Shown in pieces: positions 11,370 to 23,000 of a DNA stretch of 64,000 bases. Location of the stretch: positions 124,001 to 188,000 of the forward strand of contig CAJHNH020000836.1 of assembly GCA_905116865.2 (NCBI GenBank). Reading direction: 5' to 3'. This DNA comes from Candidula unifasciata (lineage: Eukaryota; Mollusca; Gastropoda; Stylommatophora; Geomitridae). The first letter of the stretch is position 1, and every line of letters starts with the position of its first letter. The notes beneath the pieces were generated by a model. The model was not told the origin of the DNA and made no database searches. It saw only the letters and a program-made list of their open reading frames with translations. A program made the position numbers and the translations under genes.

Positions 11370-11729
11370 AGTTCTCCTTGCAATAACGGTCGCTACTTGG
11401 ACGGCGACTGCCGCTTAGTCGGAGTTCAGTCCCCTGGCTGCAGTTCAATAACGGAGTGGACAAGCCACGAATCTCAAAACAACGTGAGTTCAACATGGCT
11501 TCTAGACCACGCGCTGCGACTCACAGTAGCGACCGCGCGTTACATGTGTTACCCTAACCCTAACCCACACCCTAACCCAAACCTATCCATAACCCTACCC
11601 CTAGCCCTAATTATGTCATTTGTTTCGTTCCCTCCTTTCCACTCCGTAATTGCACTGCAACCACGGGACTGAACTCCGACGAAGCGGCCGTCCGCCGTCC
11701 AACTAGCGACCGCTATTGCAAGGAGAGCC
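11370..11729. mobile_element. T1 MITE copy
   Basis: Arms start with a TTCTCCTTGCAATAAC variant and end GCTATTGCAAGGAGAGCC. TAACCC-like repeats occur only in the right inner part (11551-11611). No clear target duplication. Confidence 0.65.
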
Positions 11730-11993
11730 CAAATTTATGTCAGTAGGTCTTTCTAAAGATCGATTGATTGACAAAACAGTTTCCCCTGGTCCTCCTTTGC
11801 TCAACGGATCACTCCATTAGCCTCATTCCTTATTTCGTACACCTACTATATTTTTTTATAGTTCTACTTTCCTCTCTTTCTATATTGCTGTACTTTTTGG
11901 AGTCAGTCCAAAACACCGACACGATGCATTTTACCAAATAAAACCAGTGGAAGGAAGATTTTCAGTGGGCAAAAAATCATTTTTCTGTATGGT

Positions 11994-12224
11994 TTCTTGT
12001 TTTGTTTTTGTTTTGTTTTAGTATCCAGAAGCCACGAATTGTTAACCCTTAGGCTCGGTATTATGGATATCGCAACCTTTCGGCCTCGATTCCATTTTAA
12101 ATACCGTAAATCTGGGAGAAATTTAGCTTTTCTGCCCACCCCCGGGAGTGAACCCGGACCACAAGGAGTTCATCACCCGCTCACCGCGCAATCCGGTTTA
12201 GCCAACTACGCTAGAGAGACGGGC
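11994..12224 (-). mobile_element. S2 tRNA-derived SINE with 11-bp target duplication
   Basis: Direct repeats TTCTGTATGGT at 11983-11993 and 12225-12235 flank the element. The minus-strand head has an A-box-like TAGCGTAGTTGGCTA and a B-box GGGTTCACTCCCGG; the tail is AAAACAAAAC-rich. A second copy is at 54323-54552. Confidence 0.8.
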
Positions 12225-12570
12225 TTCTGTATGGTGAAAACCTGCAAGTTACACCAAAAAACAAATTCCATGACTATTAAATTTAAAAAAAAAAAAAAAA
12301 CGGAAAAATATGTTTGGAGCTTTGTATCTACAGTTGATGGAATTATGTCAAATGAGACTATGTTTTGTTTAGCTATATAATCAGCAACGCAACACGATAA
12401 CACAACCAAACACAATGCTTATTTTATTTTTAACTGAACTCGTATTATACATGCATCTCTAATAATTTATTAACATTAAATACATTTATATTAATGTATA
12501 CTGATTGCAGCTTTTTTTTTTTTTCTGTTTGACTGTGGTTCTTCTTGTTGTTTCAATATCTTGATCTGTA

Positions 12571-13030
12571 TCAACGAATGTTGATTCCTGCTGGGCTACG
12601 AACACCGAATCGACAAATAAAGTCTTTTTCCAAATGACAACGTTCGATGCGATCACCGGAGCAGGATTGTATGGCAGTTACAAACATGTCAGCTTCTCCT
12701 TGGTGGTCAGGGCCATTAAAATGGAGAGAAACTGCTTTGTGAGCCTTTTTATCGATATCCTTTAAATGTTCGCTGATACGATCTTTCAACATCCTACCCG
12801 TTTCACCAATGTATTTCATGCCACATTTTTTTGCAGACAATGGCATAAATTAGATTACGGGATTTACACGTAAATACTTCTTTAATTTGAAACACACCTT
12901 TCGGGAATCTAAGGGAAGAGGTCTGTTTGACAAAGCGACATGTCTTGCATCTAGGGTGGGAACATTTGTGTGTACCGACAAGTCTGCTTTTAGGAAGTTT
13001 CCCCTTCTGGTTTCGGTAGTTGCTCATGAT
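12571..13030 (-). pseudogene. Penelope-like element GIY-YIG endonuclease end
   Basis: On the minus strand, C-S-H-P-R-C-K-T-C and L-I-Y-A-I-V-C-K-K are followed, after a frameshift near 12830, by C-G-M-K-Y-I-G-E-T-G-R, R-I-S-E-H-L and S-L-H-F-N-G-P-D-H-Q-G. It ends S-P-A-G-I-N. The Cys/His insert plus Y-I-G-E-T and H-F-N are diagnostic of Penelope-like elements. The reverse transcriptase is not seen upstream. Confidence 0.75.
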
Positions 13031-13929
13031 GAGATAGTGATGTACAATTTTATAGACAGTAAATTGCTGAATATAACTTGTTTTTAATATATTGTAATTA
13101 AATAGAAATATAAATGTTGGTTAATTTTTTTTTTATTGTTCAGATTGACCATGTTTCATATATAAAAATATTTTTTGTATGTTGATTTTTTTTTCTTTAT
13201 TTCCCAACATCCCAACTTCGTTTTAGTTTATTGGCTTATTATTCACACATTTATTGTTCCCCAAGCGCTTCCCTTTTGTTTAAATCTCTTTTGTTGGTGT
13301 CACGTTTCCTTTTCTTTAGTTTCATCGTTCAGCTCTCGTTGCCTGTATTTGGAAGTTCTTCTGCTGTTATGTTAGATAGTATTTTTTAACTGCCTGCGAT
13401 TTTATTATCTCAAACTTCACTTGCTGATCGTCGTGAATAGTTTCTGTAATTTCTCTGTCATGATCACTATTTTGCTATATCTAGGATATGGGTTGATTGA
13501 TCATTATATTGTAGTTCTCTCATTTTATGCTGTATTCTCTTGTTCTTTTCTTTTCGGGGTTCACTAAAGTAGCCTCTGCCGTGGCCCTTTCTACGGGAAG
13601 GTTTACATTTCTCCTGCCCGTTTATTTTCTCTGGTTTTGGCTCAGGGCTGAGTAGGGTGCTGCTCCTTCTGTGTTTGTGTAAAGATACTTGTTTATTTTG
13701 CCGGAATCTCTGTAGTGGTAAAGACTCCACCGGAGAGTCAGCATAACTCGAAGTGGTTCAAATCTAATGAGAACTTCTAAGTGTCGTTTACCTGTTGTGC
13801 TCTGAACTTTTGCACAAATTTAGATCATTGGTCGACCTGCTAATGACACTCATCATCGTATGCCTGCCCAGTCCTTTGAAACACAGACGAATACCGACGC
13901 CCAGCTAGTGTTTCCGACTGCTTTACTTC
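13031..13929. other. AT-rich region, possible Penelope 5' remnant
   Basis: A minus-strand basic 87-aa frame (13467-13730) lies on the 5' side of the Penelope fragment. It could be its N-terminal region, but I do not recognise it. Confidence 0.25.
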
Positions 13930-14300
13930 TTCTTCTTCTCCTCATTCTCTTCCCCTTTGTACCTCAGTGAAGTGTCGGAGAGAGATGTAACGTTCTTGAT
14001 GAGCTCTGTCAAGAGCACTAGTAAGACTGATGTTCATTTCTGTAAAGCTGTTCTTTATGCCATCACTCCATATTTACGAGGTCTTCCGCTGGCTCTATAT
14101 ACCCGTTGTAACGTTTTATTGTGTCTCGCTGTGGCAGATAGTACCAGGGCATTCTTGTTAGGTGTCCCGATTTGTTGTTCTTTGATGACCTGTAAAGCCT
14201 GACTTTATTCCTAGCATTCGTCCGATTTCGTCTTTCCTTGAAACTCCCGCAGCTCTTCTAAGGCCTTTCATCAGCTTCCTTAGCTTCCCTAAAGATGTGT
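13930..14300 (-). pseudogene. LINE 3' ORF fragment, paralogue of 43160-44090
   Basis: Shares R-Y-I-S-L-R-H-F-T-E and I-K-N-S-F-T-E-M-N-I-S with the element at 43161-43538 on the same strand. Frames are broken. Confidence 0.45.
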
Positions 14301-15960
14301 TTCAAAGCGGAATGAACCGAACCTGTTTCTCTGTCTCGGACATTATATTCTTAACCATCTTCGTACCAATTTTGCAACCACGCTGAATCCTTTTTTGTGT
14401 GTGTGCTGCTGCTGTTGTCTCCGCATTAGCATATAGCAACTCTTTTCGTCGGTGACAGTTATCTGGACCGGGGTACAAATCTTTCCCACAATGTAACCTA
14501 CACAAGTCACCTATACAGTCGGCGAGAGAGTAACCAGGAATCACTATACACATTGAGAAATCACTCGTACATCACAAATCACTGTACTCCATTGGAGTTA
14601 GGTTTTGGGAGCGCTCTCAATACACTACAATTTCTGGAAAATCTCAACCAGTATTTTAATTTGGTTCACAGTATTTTTAACGTGGTTTCAACATGTGAAA
14701 GCTTTACGCCTGGTCGGTTCGTATTAGTCTTTCTGTCGCATGGATTTTATTTTATGTTTTCGCAATTCGGTGCGTCTGTGGCTACTGCAGATCCTGAATT
14801 AACTCGAACTCTCCAGATCTTGATTTCACCTTCTCGATGATCTTCGACGAATGAAGTCAACTCGGGGTACGGCATTTCTGAAACTTGAATGTGGACTTTG
14901 GTTTATTTATATTTATTTTACTTTATGCGTTTGCTGATTCTTAGTTAATTAATTTCTCAGCGAGTCTGGATTCTACAGATTTAGTATTCCCTTCAACTTT
15001 CTAATCTCAAAGTCATATATCTATCTGTATGTGCTCTTAGTTGTCGAGTTACATTTCAACCTGGCAACAGACGTAACTGTCGAACTTTTTGCTCTCTTTC
15101 TCGACGATCTCGGTAAGCCTGAATGAATAAACTATAGGGTGACTTTCGGGAGTATTTCAATTGTCTAATAATCACAAATAATTTTTTTTAACAGGCTAAA
15201 AATTGTTATCTGTCCCCCGTGGGATACGAACCACAAAACTCATTGGATCATCGAATTGTTAGGAAAACTCGCTCGCCTCTCAGCCACGATCCACACACAC
15301 TAGAGTAAAATTTTAAATTATAAACATTTATTGACAGTATAGAGGACAGTTTTACTTTTTTTTCGATGTGAACGGTGTTTTGTTCGACAAATGAATAGTC
15401 AGATCGGGTAACTTACAGGGCATAGCATTAATGAAACATGATCATATTTATAACAGATAAAATCGACAGTTCTACTTTTTAATAATCTGGGTTTTTGTTT
15501 GTTCCGATTCCTTTTTACTTTTTAGAATAAAATTAAAAGTTCGACGACTTTCAGACTGCTGCTGCTAGCCGAGACTGTAACAGTCTCCGCCTATATGTGT
15601 GGTCTGGGTTATTTGTGTCACTTTCCTGACTAAATTTATATTATTTGCGACGTCTCTGGGCTTGATGCTTCCTTCTTTCGAGTCAGACCGCTCGTCCTCT
15701 ACCCTGTTTTTAGCTGTGTACTTCTTGCCTTTTCCTTCCAGGTTTTTGTTGTGATTTGTGTTCTTTGCTTATGTATTGTGGTATCAAGAGAGCCGACCGT
15801 CCAGTGAATGGCAAACTACTGAACGTAAATTTGCCTAGAAAAACCACAGAACAGCCAGTGGCTGTTGTGGTTGGTTCTGCAACCTCCTGTAAAGGATACG
15901 CAACTAACCTTTATGTATTGCTGGGAGGTTTTGTTCAGCTTAACTAGGATTTTTTTTTCC
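14301..15960. repeat. R4 dispersed repeat, copy 1
   Basis: From about 14880 the sequence parallels 26400-28110: GATGTGAACGGTGTTTTG, a GACAGTTCTA motif and a GACTTTCAGACTG motif occur in the same order. A tRNA-like stretch (15200-15300, minus strand; GGTTCGTATCC B-box-like) suggests a SINE piece inside. No gene seen in 14301-14880. Confidence 0.5.
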
Positions 15961-16019
15961 AAAAATTACTATTGGCCCTAGAACTGTTATGTAAGAAGAT
16001 GTAATTTTAGAAATCAAAA

Positions 16020-16150
16020 CACGAAGATGAAGGTGGACTGGACACATCCTCAGATTGAAGAAAGAGAGACGGCCGAGACAGGCAATGCAATGGACACTAC
16101 ACGGACAGCGAGGAAGTTGCAGGCCTAGAGGCTTGGTCTTGGTGCTGATT
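16020..16150 (+). pseudogene. LINE 3' terminal fragment
   Basis: Encodes R-R-W-R-W-T-G-H-I-L-R-L-K-K-E-R-R, the basic tail of RTE-like ORFs. The first 40 nt recur at 28140-28190. Confidence 0.45.
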
Positions 16151-16644
16151 AAAAAAAAAAAAAATTCTCGCTTTTTTTAACCGGCTCCTAGATTGAGCAG
16201 TGGTTATTTATCTCTGCCTTACATGCCTCTGGGCGCGATGAGGATTGATTGTTGATTTTCGTATAGATTTTGGTCGTTCGTTTGTTTTAGAAATGGCCTT
16301 TGCGGTTCTCGTTGCTGAAATTCTTTCTTAGTGGAGTTTTGTATGTGTTTTTACAGATGCGAATTAATGCAGCCTGATATTATCCGTGTTTTACGTTTCC
16401 AATGCTAGGATGTGTGATTTCTTCTTTCTTTGCTTCACCAAATTTCGTGTTTCCGCTTCAACCAACAGTGCTGACTTGATATTAGAATTAAAAATTGTAA
16501 GTTTATCATTAGTTTTGATTTCTTTTGACCTCTTCAAATTTCGATACTTTTATAAAAGCTTCTCTCTCTCTTGTATTCGTATTTTGGTGTCTCTCTTAGT
16601 GTACATCTTTATCTACATAACTGCCCAATTAGGTGTACGAATCC

Positions 16645-16830
16645 ACGTCTTGTAGTGGGATACCATAGAAACCACATTACTATTTGCCTGATTTATTCTC
16701 ATTATCTTTTGCTTGTGGATTTTCAGACCTAGTTGTTGCGATCTCGCATCAGGTATATTTAATTTATCTTGCATCTGATTCCGTGAGTGGGACAGAAGAG
16801 AAATATTCATAGCCAAGTCCAGTTCACGAA
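16645..16830 (-). pseudogene. LINE RT palm fragment
   Basis: Encodes A-M-N-I-S-L-L-S-H-S-R-N-Q-M-Q-D-K-L, then Q-Q-L-G-L-K-I-H-K-Q-K. It matches the block after the catalytic A-D-D, with the aspartates replaced. Confidence 0.5.
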
Positions 16831-16847
16831 GCTTTTTTTTTTTGTTT

Positions 16848-16848
<1 letters not shown>

Positions 16849-16888
<40 letters not shown>
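16849..16888. repeat. 40-bp homopolymer C run
   Basis: Forty consecutive C residues. Another C-run occurs at 16961-16970. Length may be an assembly estimate. Confidence 0.9.
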
Positions 16889-17067
16889 ACTTAATTGACA
16901 AATGCAGGCAGTAAAGAATTAATAAAATGTTTTTAAAAATCTGCGATTATTTATTAATATCCCCCCCCCCTTTTTTCTCCTCATATGACGTCACAGGACA
17001 GCCCAACATTTTAGAGGGTAGTAAGGCTGAGTTTCTCAGCTTCAACCATTACGTCCTTTTAAGGACG

Positions 17068-17255
17068 TAATTTTTTGTTATTTGAAGCCCTACTCTGGCT
17101 TTTGCCAGGGGCCGCAATATAGGCAGGCCATATATTGCCAAATGTCTGAACGCGGTTTCTGGGACCTCTCCACGGCGATCCTCATCCACATGGTGGCACT
17201 TTGTGTCATCGGGTGTTTATCGCTTGTGTGATGTCCTGGTGGGGTAGAAATTCAG
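17068..17255 (+). mobile_element. S4 short interspersed repeat
   Basis: Family of about 190 bp: TTATTTGAAGCCCTAC, CCAGGGGCCGCAATATAG, GCGGTTTCTGGGACCTC, ending GTGTGATGTCCTGGTGGGG. Other copies: 19374-19450 (partial), 27823, 47618, 47866 and 63340. Not clearly tRNA-derived. Confidence 0.75.
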
Positions 17256-17744
17256 TTCAGTTCAGTTCACCCCAAAACACGTAGAACTGGCCCTAAACCC
17301 AACCCACTTACGTCCCACGTAAGAGTGCAGCCTAGATCCCACGACTGCCTGCAGCCTGTCTACCACCTCCTGAAATAATAGACTGTCCCATGACCTGTGG
17401 ATTTCCCCTGTTTTGGGTAGGATATTATAAAAGCACCAAAGCACTTTTTTTAAAATCTGCAATTGTTGCCCGAATTTACTATTTTTACGGTGGAGGCAGG
17501 TGGGGGTGGGAGGCTTTGAACCTGAGGGCATATGAAGCACATGGCTAGTCCTGTCGCCAGGGGCTGTACAGGTTAGGGTTTTATTTTTGAAACTTGAAAG
17601 GGGGAGGGGATCCACGACTTCACCAAGTTCCAGCTCACACCATGTCCTCTCCATCTTTTAAACTTTCTTCATTTCTCTACTCCTGAAATGTCTCACAGCG
17701 TCAAGGCAAAAGAGATCTCTGGAGCGCCCCTTCTCTTCGCATAA

Positions 17745-17996
17745 AGTATTTTTCAGTGTCTCTGATATTTCTGGGTTCCATATTCTGCGTGGTCGACCTC
17801 TGCATCTGTATAACACTGCTCTCTACTGTGCCTGGTCTGCTGCCGATCGTGTTGCACGGCCAAACCATTTGATTTGTTGTCTACCTATAAAGTTCAGTAT
17901 TGGTTCTGTGCTCACAACCCTCCTAATATCATCGTTTCTACGTCGATTTTTCCTCACTACACCTAGCATAGTAAGTAAACATTGCATTCCTGTAGT
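17745..17996 (-). pseudogene. LINE 3' ORF fragment
   Basis: The minus strand encodes a relative of Q-Q-I-K-W-F-G-H-V-T-R-L, seen better at 30296-30552. It is the unoccupied counterpart of the SINE insertion site at 30007. Confidence 0.5.
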
Positions 17997-17998
17997 CT

Positions 17999-18176
17999 TC
18001 TTCTTCGGGTTTCACCGGCTGTAAACTCCTGGCTGCTTATCCACTTCTAGACTCTAGTCTGGTTCCAGAAACTGAGTATTTATGCACTTCCGTTTCACAC
18101 ATCTAATTAAGTTTGCATGCAGACTGTTGGTTTCTTGCCTCTCAGTCAGATGTACTCTGATTTCGAAGGATGACTA
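17999..18176 (-). mobile_element. S1 SINE 3' half
   Basis: Tail (CTT)n then TTCACCGGCTGTAAACTC and CTTGCCTCTCAG; the head is missing. Paralogue at 30557-30745. Confidence 0.65.
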
Positions 18177-18234
18177 CATTTTTTCAGTCTTCTGAAGACT
18201 GTGTTCATGTTTGACATTCGTAGCATAGCCTTGG

Positions 18235-18460
18235 TAAATCACTGCCTCCCTGACAAGCATGTCGTAAGAGTTGATTAACTAGGGGCCTTCTTTAAAGTCA
18301 GAGTGCATCTTCCTGAGAGGCATGGAACCAACAGTCTGCATACAAATAAGCAAGATCTGTAAAATGGATGCACACGCAAAACTCAGGTCCTGGAACAAAG
18401 TCCAGAAATGGACAAACAACCAGGTCTTTCTGCTGAGGTTTACAGCCTGTGACAGTGAGC
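18235..18460 (+). mobile_element. S1 SINE copy, 5' truncated
   Basis: Begins at CACTGCCTCCC and keeps GCATGTCGTAAGAG, GAGAGGCATGGAACC and GGTTTACAGCC. Paralogue of 31750-32012. Confidence 0.7.
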
Positions 18461-18659
18461 AACATATCTATTTTAATACTCAGAAAGAAAAAAAATTGAC
18501 ATAGCACAACGCTAGATGCATGTAACATGAGTTGAGAGCAGTGGTTTCAAAACTGTGGGTGGGTGGGGGGGATCAGGGGTCAAGCAGTTTTAAAATTGGG
18601 TGCATTAGAACTCATACTCTGGACTGTCAGTTTAAAAAAAAATCATAAAAACAAAACAG

Positions 18660-19430
18660 CATTGCCAGCTTGATGTGGAGAGTGATCAGCGTTGTGCCTT
18701 GCCCAACAACATCAGACCACAAATAGCAGATATCATCAAGACAAAACAGTGTTAACCATCATATTTCGTAAGTGGACACTAAGTCACCAATTTTGCATGT
18801 GTGGACCTCAAAGAGGGATAACCCTGTTTGCAATTTCTCTAAATGCCAATCTCAGCTGCCGACTCCTAAGGGCATTCGAGAAGCACTCGGGTGCACGGCA
18901 TCACTGTTCCCCTTGATCACTATCATCCTAGCAATAGAACATGCAGGCCACAAAGTTACAATACGATAAAGGTCTGTTACAAAACATTATGATCAGTTTG
19001 GGCTATAAATCTCTTCAAAAATGCCTCAATTTTCTCCTTGTCTGTTGTCACTGGCATATCATTATCAGTGTATATAATGCCTGTTGTGATAGGCCGATCC
19101 TTCCTTTGCATCTGCTGTGAAGTCTTCAAAACCTACCCAGTGATTTATCCCTCCCAATTGCGCTAATTTAATGTTCCCATTTAGCTCCCTTTTTATTTTT
19201 GCATCTGCTGCACATCGTTTGAACTCTTACTTTTTCTTTTCTAAATCGTTCTAGCTTCTCTGCGTCCTCATGTAACCTGTAAGGTGCCTTTTGCACTTTA
19301 TGTATTTGTTTAACTGCTGCTCGCTTTGCTCTCCATGCCATATGTCTGATCTTCTCGTCCTTTTTAGAATGATTTTTTTTTGTTATTTGAAGCCCTACTC
19401 TGGCTTTTACCAGGGGCCACAATATAGACT
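18660..19430 (-). pseudogene. LINE endonuclease-to-RT linker fragment
   Basis: Diverged counterpart of 32190-32960: minus-strand A-W-R-A-K-R-A-A-V-K-Q-I and a later V-Q-K-A-P-Y-R-L-H-E-D. Many stops. An S4 piece interrupts it at 19374-19450. Confidence 0.5.
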
Positions 19431-19710
19431 GGCCATAAATATGGCCTAAAGGCTGAACGCATTATCTATCTGTATACCCTGAACCTCTAGTGTACTATGA
19501 TTCGACTAGACAAGGTAAAGAACCACATGCTTCACCTCATTCCTCACCAGCAGACACTGCCCATGCCTCCCCCCATCCAGTAGGATTTATGTAACTTGCA
19601 TATCCTGGACACTCGTATCTATCTATGTTTAATTCCTGCAGCATGATGATATCAAAGTCATAAATCAGTCTATCCCTCTAGTGTGTTCTTTTGGAACATT
19701 TCAGATCTTT

Positions 19711-19967
19711 TTTTACTTCTTTGTTCACTGGCTGTGAGCTCTGGTAGATAGAAAGTCCTGGTTGTTTGTCCATTTGAACTTTAGTTTTGTGTGCACATCC
19801 ATTTTACTGGCTTATTTGTGTGCAGCTGGTTGTTCCTTGCTGCTCGGGCTGATGTACTCCAACTCTGAAGGAAGTTCCCAATTAGTCGACTCCTACGACA
19901 TGCTTCTTGGGAAGCCAGTGGGTCTATTCTAGTTTTCCCCACAATGGGGCCTAGGAACCACATGGGG
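19711..19967 (-). mobile_element. S1 SINE copy
   Basis: Tail-side CTTCTTTGTTCACTGGCTG, body CCAACTCTGAAGGAAG and head ACAATGGGGCCTAGG. Its head part is shared with the truncated 33367-33405 copy at the duplication. Confidence 0.7.
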
Positions 19968-20039
19968 AGTAACATTTCAGATGTAAAGAAGCACTAAAAT
20001 CATCTCATTTGTATGAGTTCTTTTCTGTTTTAGTATGTG

Positions 20040-20757
20040 CTATCAAGGTGTTTACTTTAGCACATAGCAAACCACAAATATAACATTTATAAGATAACCA
20101 CACATTTGCAAGATTTCTCTCCTGTAAAAGTGTACCTGTATTTCACTCATGTGATAATTCAGATTACATGTACATGTTAAAGAAGCAATACAAATATCCC
20201 ATTTATATGCTTTAATCCTCTGTTTATTTTCTTATGACATTTGAAATTGCTAGATGTCACAACAACAAAATCACCACAAATATATGATTTGTAAGGTTTC
20301 TCTACTGCATATGTAATTTATTATCTCTGGTGATACCAACTTCAACAAAAAGCACTACTAATACTACTTTTTCTTTTCTAAATCTTTCTAGCTTCTCTAC
20401 ATCTCCTTGTAACCTGGGAGGTGTCTTAGGCACTATCTGTTACTGTTTAACTGCTACTTGCTCTGCTCTCCATGCCTGTTCTACTTCTTGGGTCCACAAA
20501 GGAGACTGCACAAAAGCAGAGGCGGTAGTGCTTGTAAGGCTTCTCTATAGAGTTGCTTTAGATTTCCAGTCTAGATATTTACCACAGATTTTACATTTAT
20601 AAGGTTTCTCCTGTTTGTGTCTCTTTTTGTGATGCACAAGATTACCTGCTATTTTGTTTTGTTTCTCTCCTGTAAGTTTGTTGTTGTTGTTGTTGTGTGT
20701 GTGACAAATGTGTGTGTTAAATGAAGCAATAAAAATATCATATTCATAAGGTTTTTC
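20040..20757 (-). pseudogene. vestigial finger tail of ZNF-B
   Basis: Past the ZNF-B stop the minus strand keeps finger relics: E-K-P-Y-E-Y-D-I, L-T-G-E-K-Q-N-K, E-K-P-Y-K-C-K-I-C-G-K-Y and Y-I-C-G-D. A LINE piece (20345-20560) interrupts them. The first stop is a GGA-to-TGA change in the T-H-T-G-E-K linker. The array was once longer; the tail now serves as 3' UTR at most. Confidence 0.65.
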
Positions 20758-22676
20758 TCATGTGTGTGTTTTTTTGTGACGTTTTAGACTGTGAGCTCTG
20801 AGAAAAGAAGAACCACAAACATCACATTTGTAAGGTTTATCTCCTGTGTGTGTTTTCATGTGATTTTTCATATTGTAAGCTTCAGCAAAAGAAGAACCAC
20901 AAACATCACATTTGTAAGGTTTATCCCCTGTATGTGTTCTCTTGTGATGTTTCAGTTTGTAAGCTTTGACAAAAGAAAAACCACAAACATCACATTTGTA
21001 AGGTTTATATCCTGTATGTGTTCTCATGTGACCTTTCAGATTGCGAGTTAAAGCAAAGGAATCACCACAAACTATACATTTGTAAGGTTTATCTCTTGTG
21101 TGTAACCTCATGTGACCTTTCAGACTGCAAGAATAAGCAAAAGTGGCACCACAAACTTCACATTTGTAAGGTTTCTCTCCTGAATGCTTCCTCTTGTTGT
21201 GAAGCTTCAGCTGTCCAGCTAGAGTAAATAAAGCACTGCAAGTATCACATTTGTAAGGTTTTTCTCCTGTGTGAATACTCATGTGACCTTTCAGACTACT
21301 GGACTGAGCAAAAGAAGCAAGACAAACTTCACATATGTATGGTTTTTCCCCTGTATGTGTTCTTTCATGCTTCTTCCGATGGTTAGCTTGAGCAAAAGAT
21401 TTACCACAAATATGACATTTGTAAGGTTTCTCCCCTGTGTGTATTCTCCTGTGACATTTCAACTGGCTTACTTCAGTAAATAAAAAACCACAAATGTCAC
21501 ACTTGTAAGGCTTCTCTCCGGTGTGTGACCTCATATGAACTTTTAATCTACCATACTTTGCAAGGACAGCACCACAGTCATCACATTTGTAAGGTTTCTT
21601 CCCCGTGTGTGTTTTCTCATGGCCAATCAAACTGCTAATTTGAGTAAAAGATGCACCACAAACATCACATATGTAAGGTTTCTCTCCTGTATGTAGTCTT
21701 TTGTGATTCTTTAGACTTTCTAATGAACTAAGGGAAGTACCACAAACATCACATTTGTAAGATTTCTCTCCTGTATGTTTTCGTTTGTAGCACATTAGAC
21801 TGCCTAGTGTAGTAACAGATGTATCACAAACTTCAGATGTGTAAAGTTTCTCTCTTGCATGTTTTCTTTTATGTTGTGTCAGCCTACAAGTTTGAGCAAA
21901 AGATGCACCACATATATCACATTTGTATGGTTTCTCCCCTGTATGTATTCTCTTGTGACCGCTGAGGTGGCCAGCTGTAGCAAATGACACACCACAAACA
22001 TCACATTTGTAAGGTTTCTCTCCTGTATGTATTCTCCTATGACATTTGAGACTACCGGCCTCAACAAAACTAGCACCACAATCATTACATTTGTAAGGTT
22101 TTTCTCCTATATGTATTCTCATGTGTCGCCTCAGACTATCTGCTACAGTAAAAGATGCACCACAATCATGACATTTGTATGGTTTCCTCCCTGTATGTGT
22201 TTTCTTATGATTATTCAGATTACTAGCATGAGTGAAAGATGCACCGCAAACATCACATATGTAAGGTTTCTCTCCTGTGTGTATTCTTTTGTGACTTTTC
22301 AGACTTCTTAATGTAGTAACATAAGTATCACAAACATCACATTTGTAAGGTTTCTCTCCTGTATGTGTTCTCTTGTGACGGTTGAGATCGCTAGCTGCAG
22401 CAAAGGAAACACCACAAACAGTGCATGCATGGGTTTTCTTTCTTGTATTTATTTTCTTGTGACATTTAAACCTACCAGCTGTAGGAAAATAAGCATCATC
22501 ATCACAGTGGTATGGTGTTTCTCCCGAATTTCCTTTTTTATGTATTCTCTTATGGCTTTGTATATTGTCATCTGGATTAGAAGTACTAAAATTATTGTAG
22601 TTGTGAAATAAGTCTTCATTTTCTGGTCTCACATAGTGCTTCAGGTAGTTATCTCCAGTAACAGTAGCACATCCAT
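20758..22676 (-). CDS. ZNF-B exon 2, 20-finger C2H2 array
   Basis: The acceptor CATACATTTCAG lies just before 22676. The exon opens with two bases, so the phase-1 donor at 23482 gives a Pro-Asp junction and then G-C-A-T-V-T-G-D-N-Y. After about 65 linker residues and one relic finger come 20 C2H2 fingers with T-G-E-K-P-Y linkers. Finger 8 (S-E-V-C-D-T-S-V) lacks the first Cys and first His. With exon 1 this makes about 738 aa. Sequence-specific nuclear DNA-binding protein by family. Upstream DNA homologous to the ZNF-C ORF start has a 2-nt deletion and a TAA, so this acceptor is the only open choice. The plus-strand frames across it are shadows. Confidence 0.82.
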
Positions 22677-22859
22677 CTGAAATGTATGATATTTATATTT
22701 TATGACATAAATTACTGGATAAGTCAATAGAAATCAAGAGACTCCTCAGAGATTTGCATATGGTTAATTTCTTCTTCTTCTGTATGTCCTCTTTTACCGC
22801 TTTGGGTGTCGAGGGAGATATAAGGTCCTGCTTCATGCTCTTTAGGCTACTTCAACCAC

Positions 22860-23000
22860 AGACACATCATGGTGCTGTAGAGTTTCTCAGATATGATCTT
22901 TCCATCTTGTCATTGGTCTACATCTTGCTCTACGTCCCTTTCCTCTTTTGATATACACCTTGTATGGTATAGCATCAGAAGGCATTCTCTCCAAGTGGCC
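22860..23000 (-). pseudogene. LINE 3' ORF fragment in ZNF-B intron
   Basis: Minus-strand G-H-L-E-R-M-P-S-D-A-I-P and R-P-M-T-R-W-K-D-H-I, the basic tail of an RTE-like ORF. Present in both duplicates. Confidence 0.55.

Noticed and set aside
15756..15947. 63-aa plus-strand ORF in R4
   Set aside because: The equivalent part of the other R4 copy is not open; no support.
20791..22611. Plus-strand repetitive frames opposite ZNF-B (and the same opposite ZNF-C and ZNF-D)
   Set aside because: They are antisense shadows of the finger repeats: complementary finger codons simply lack stops.
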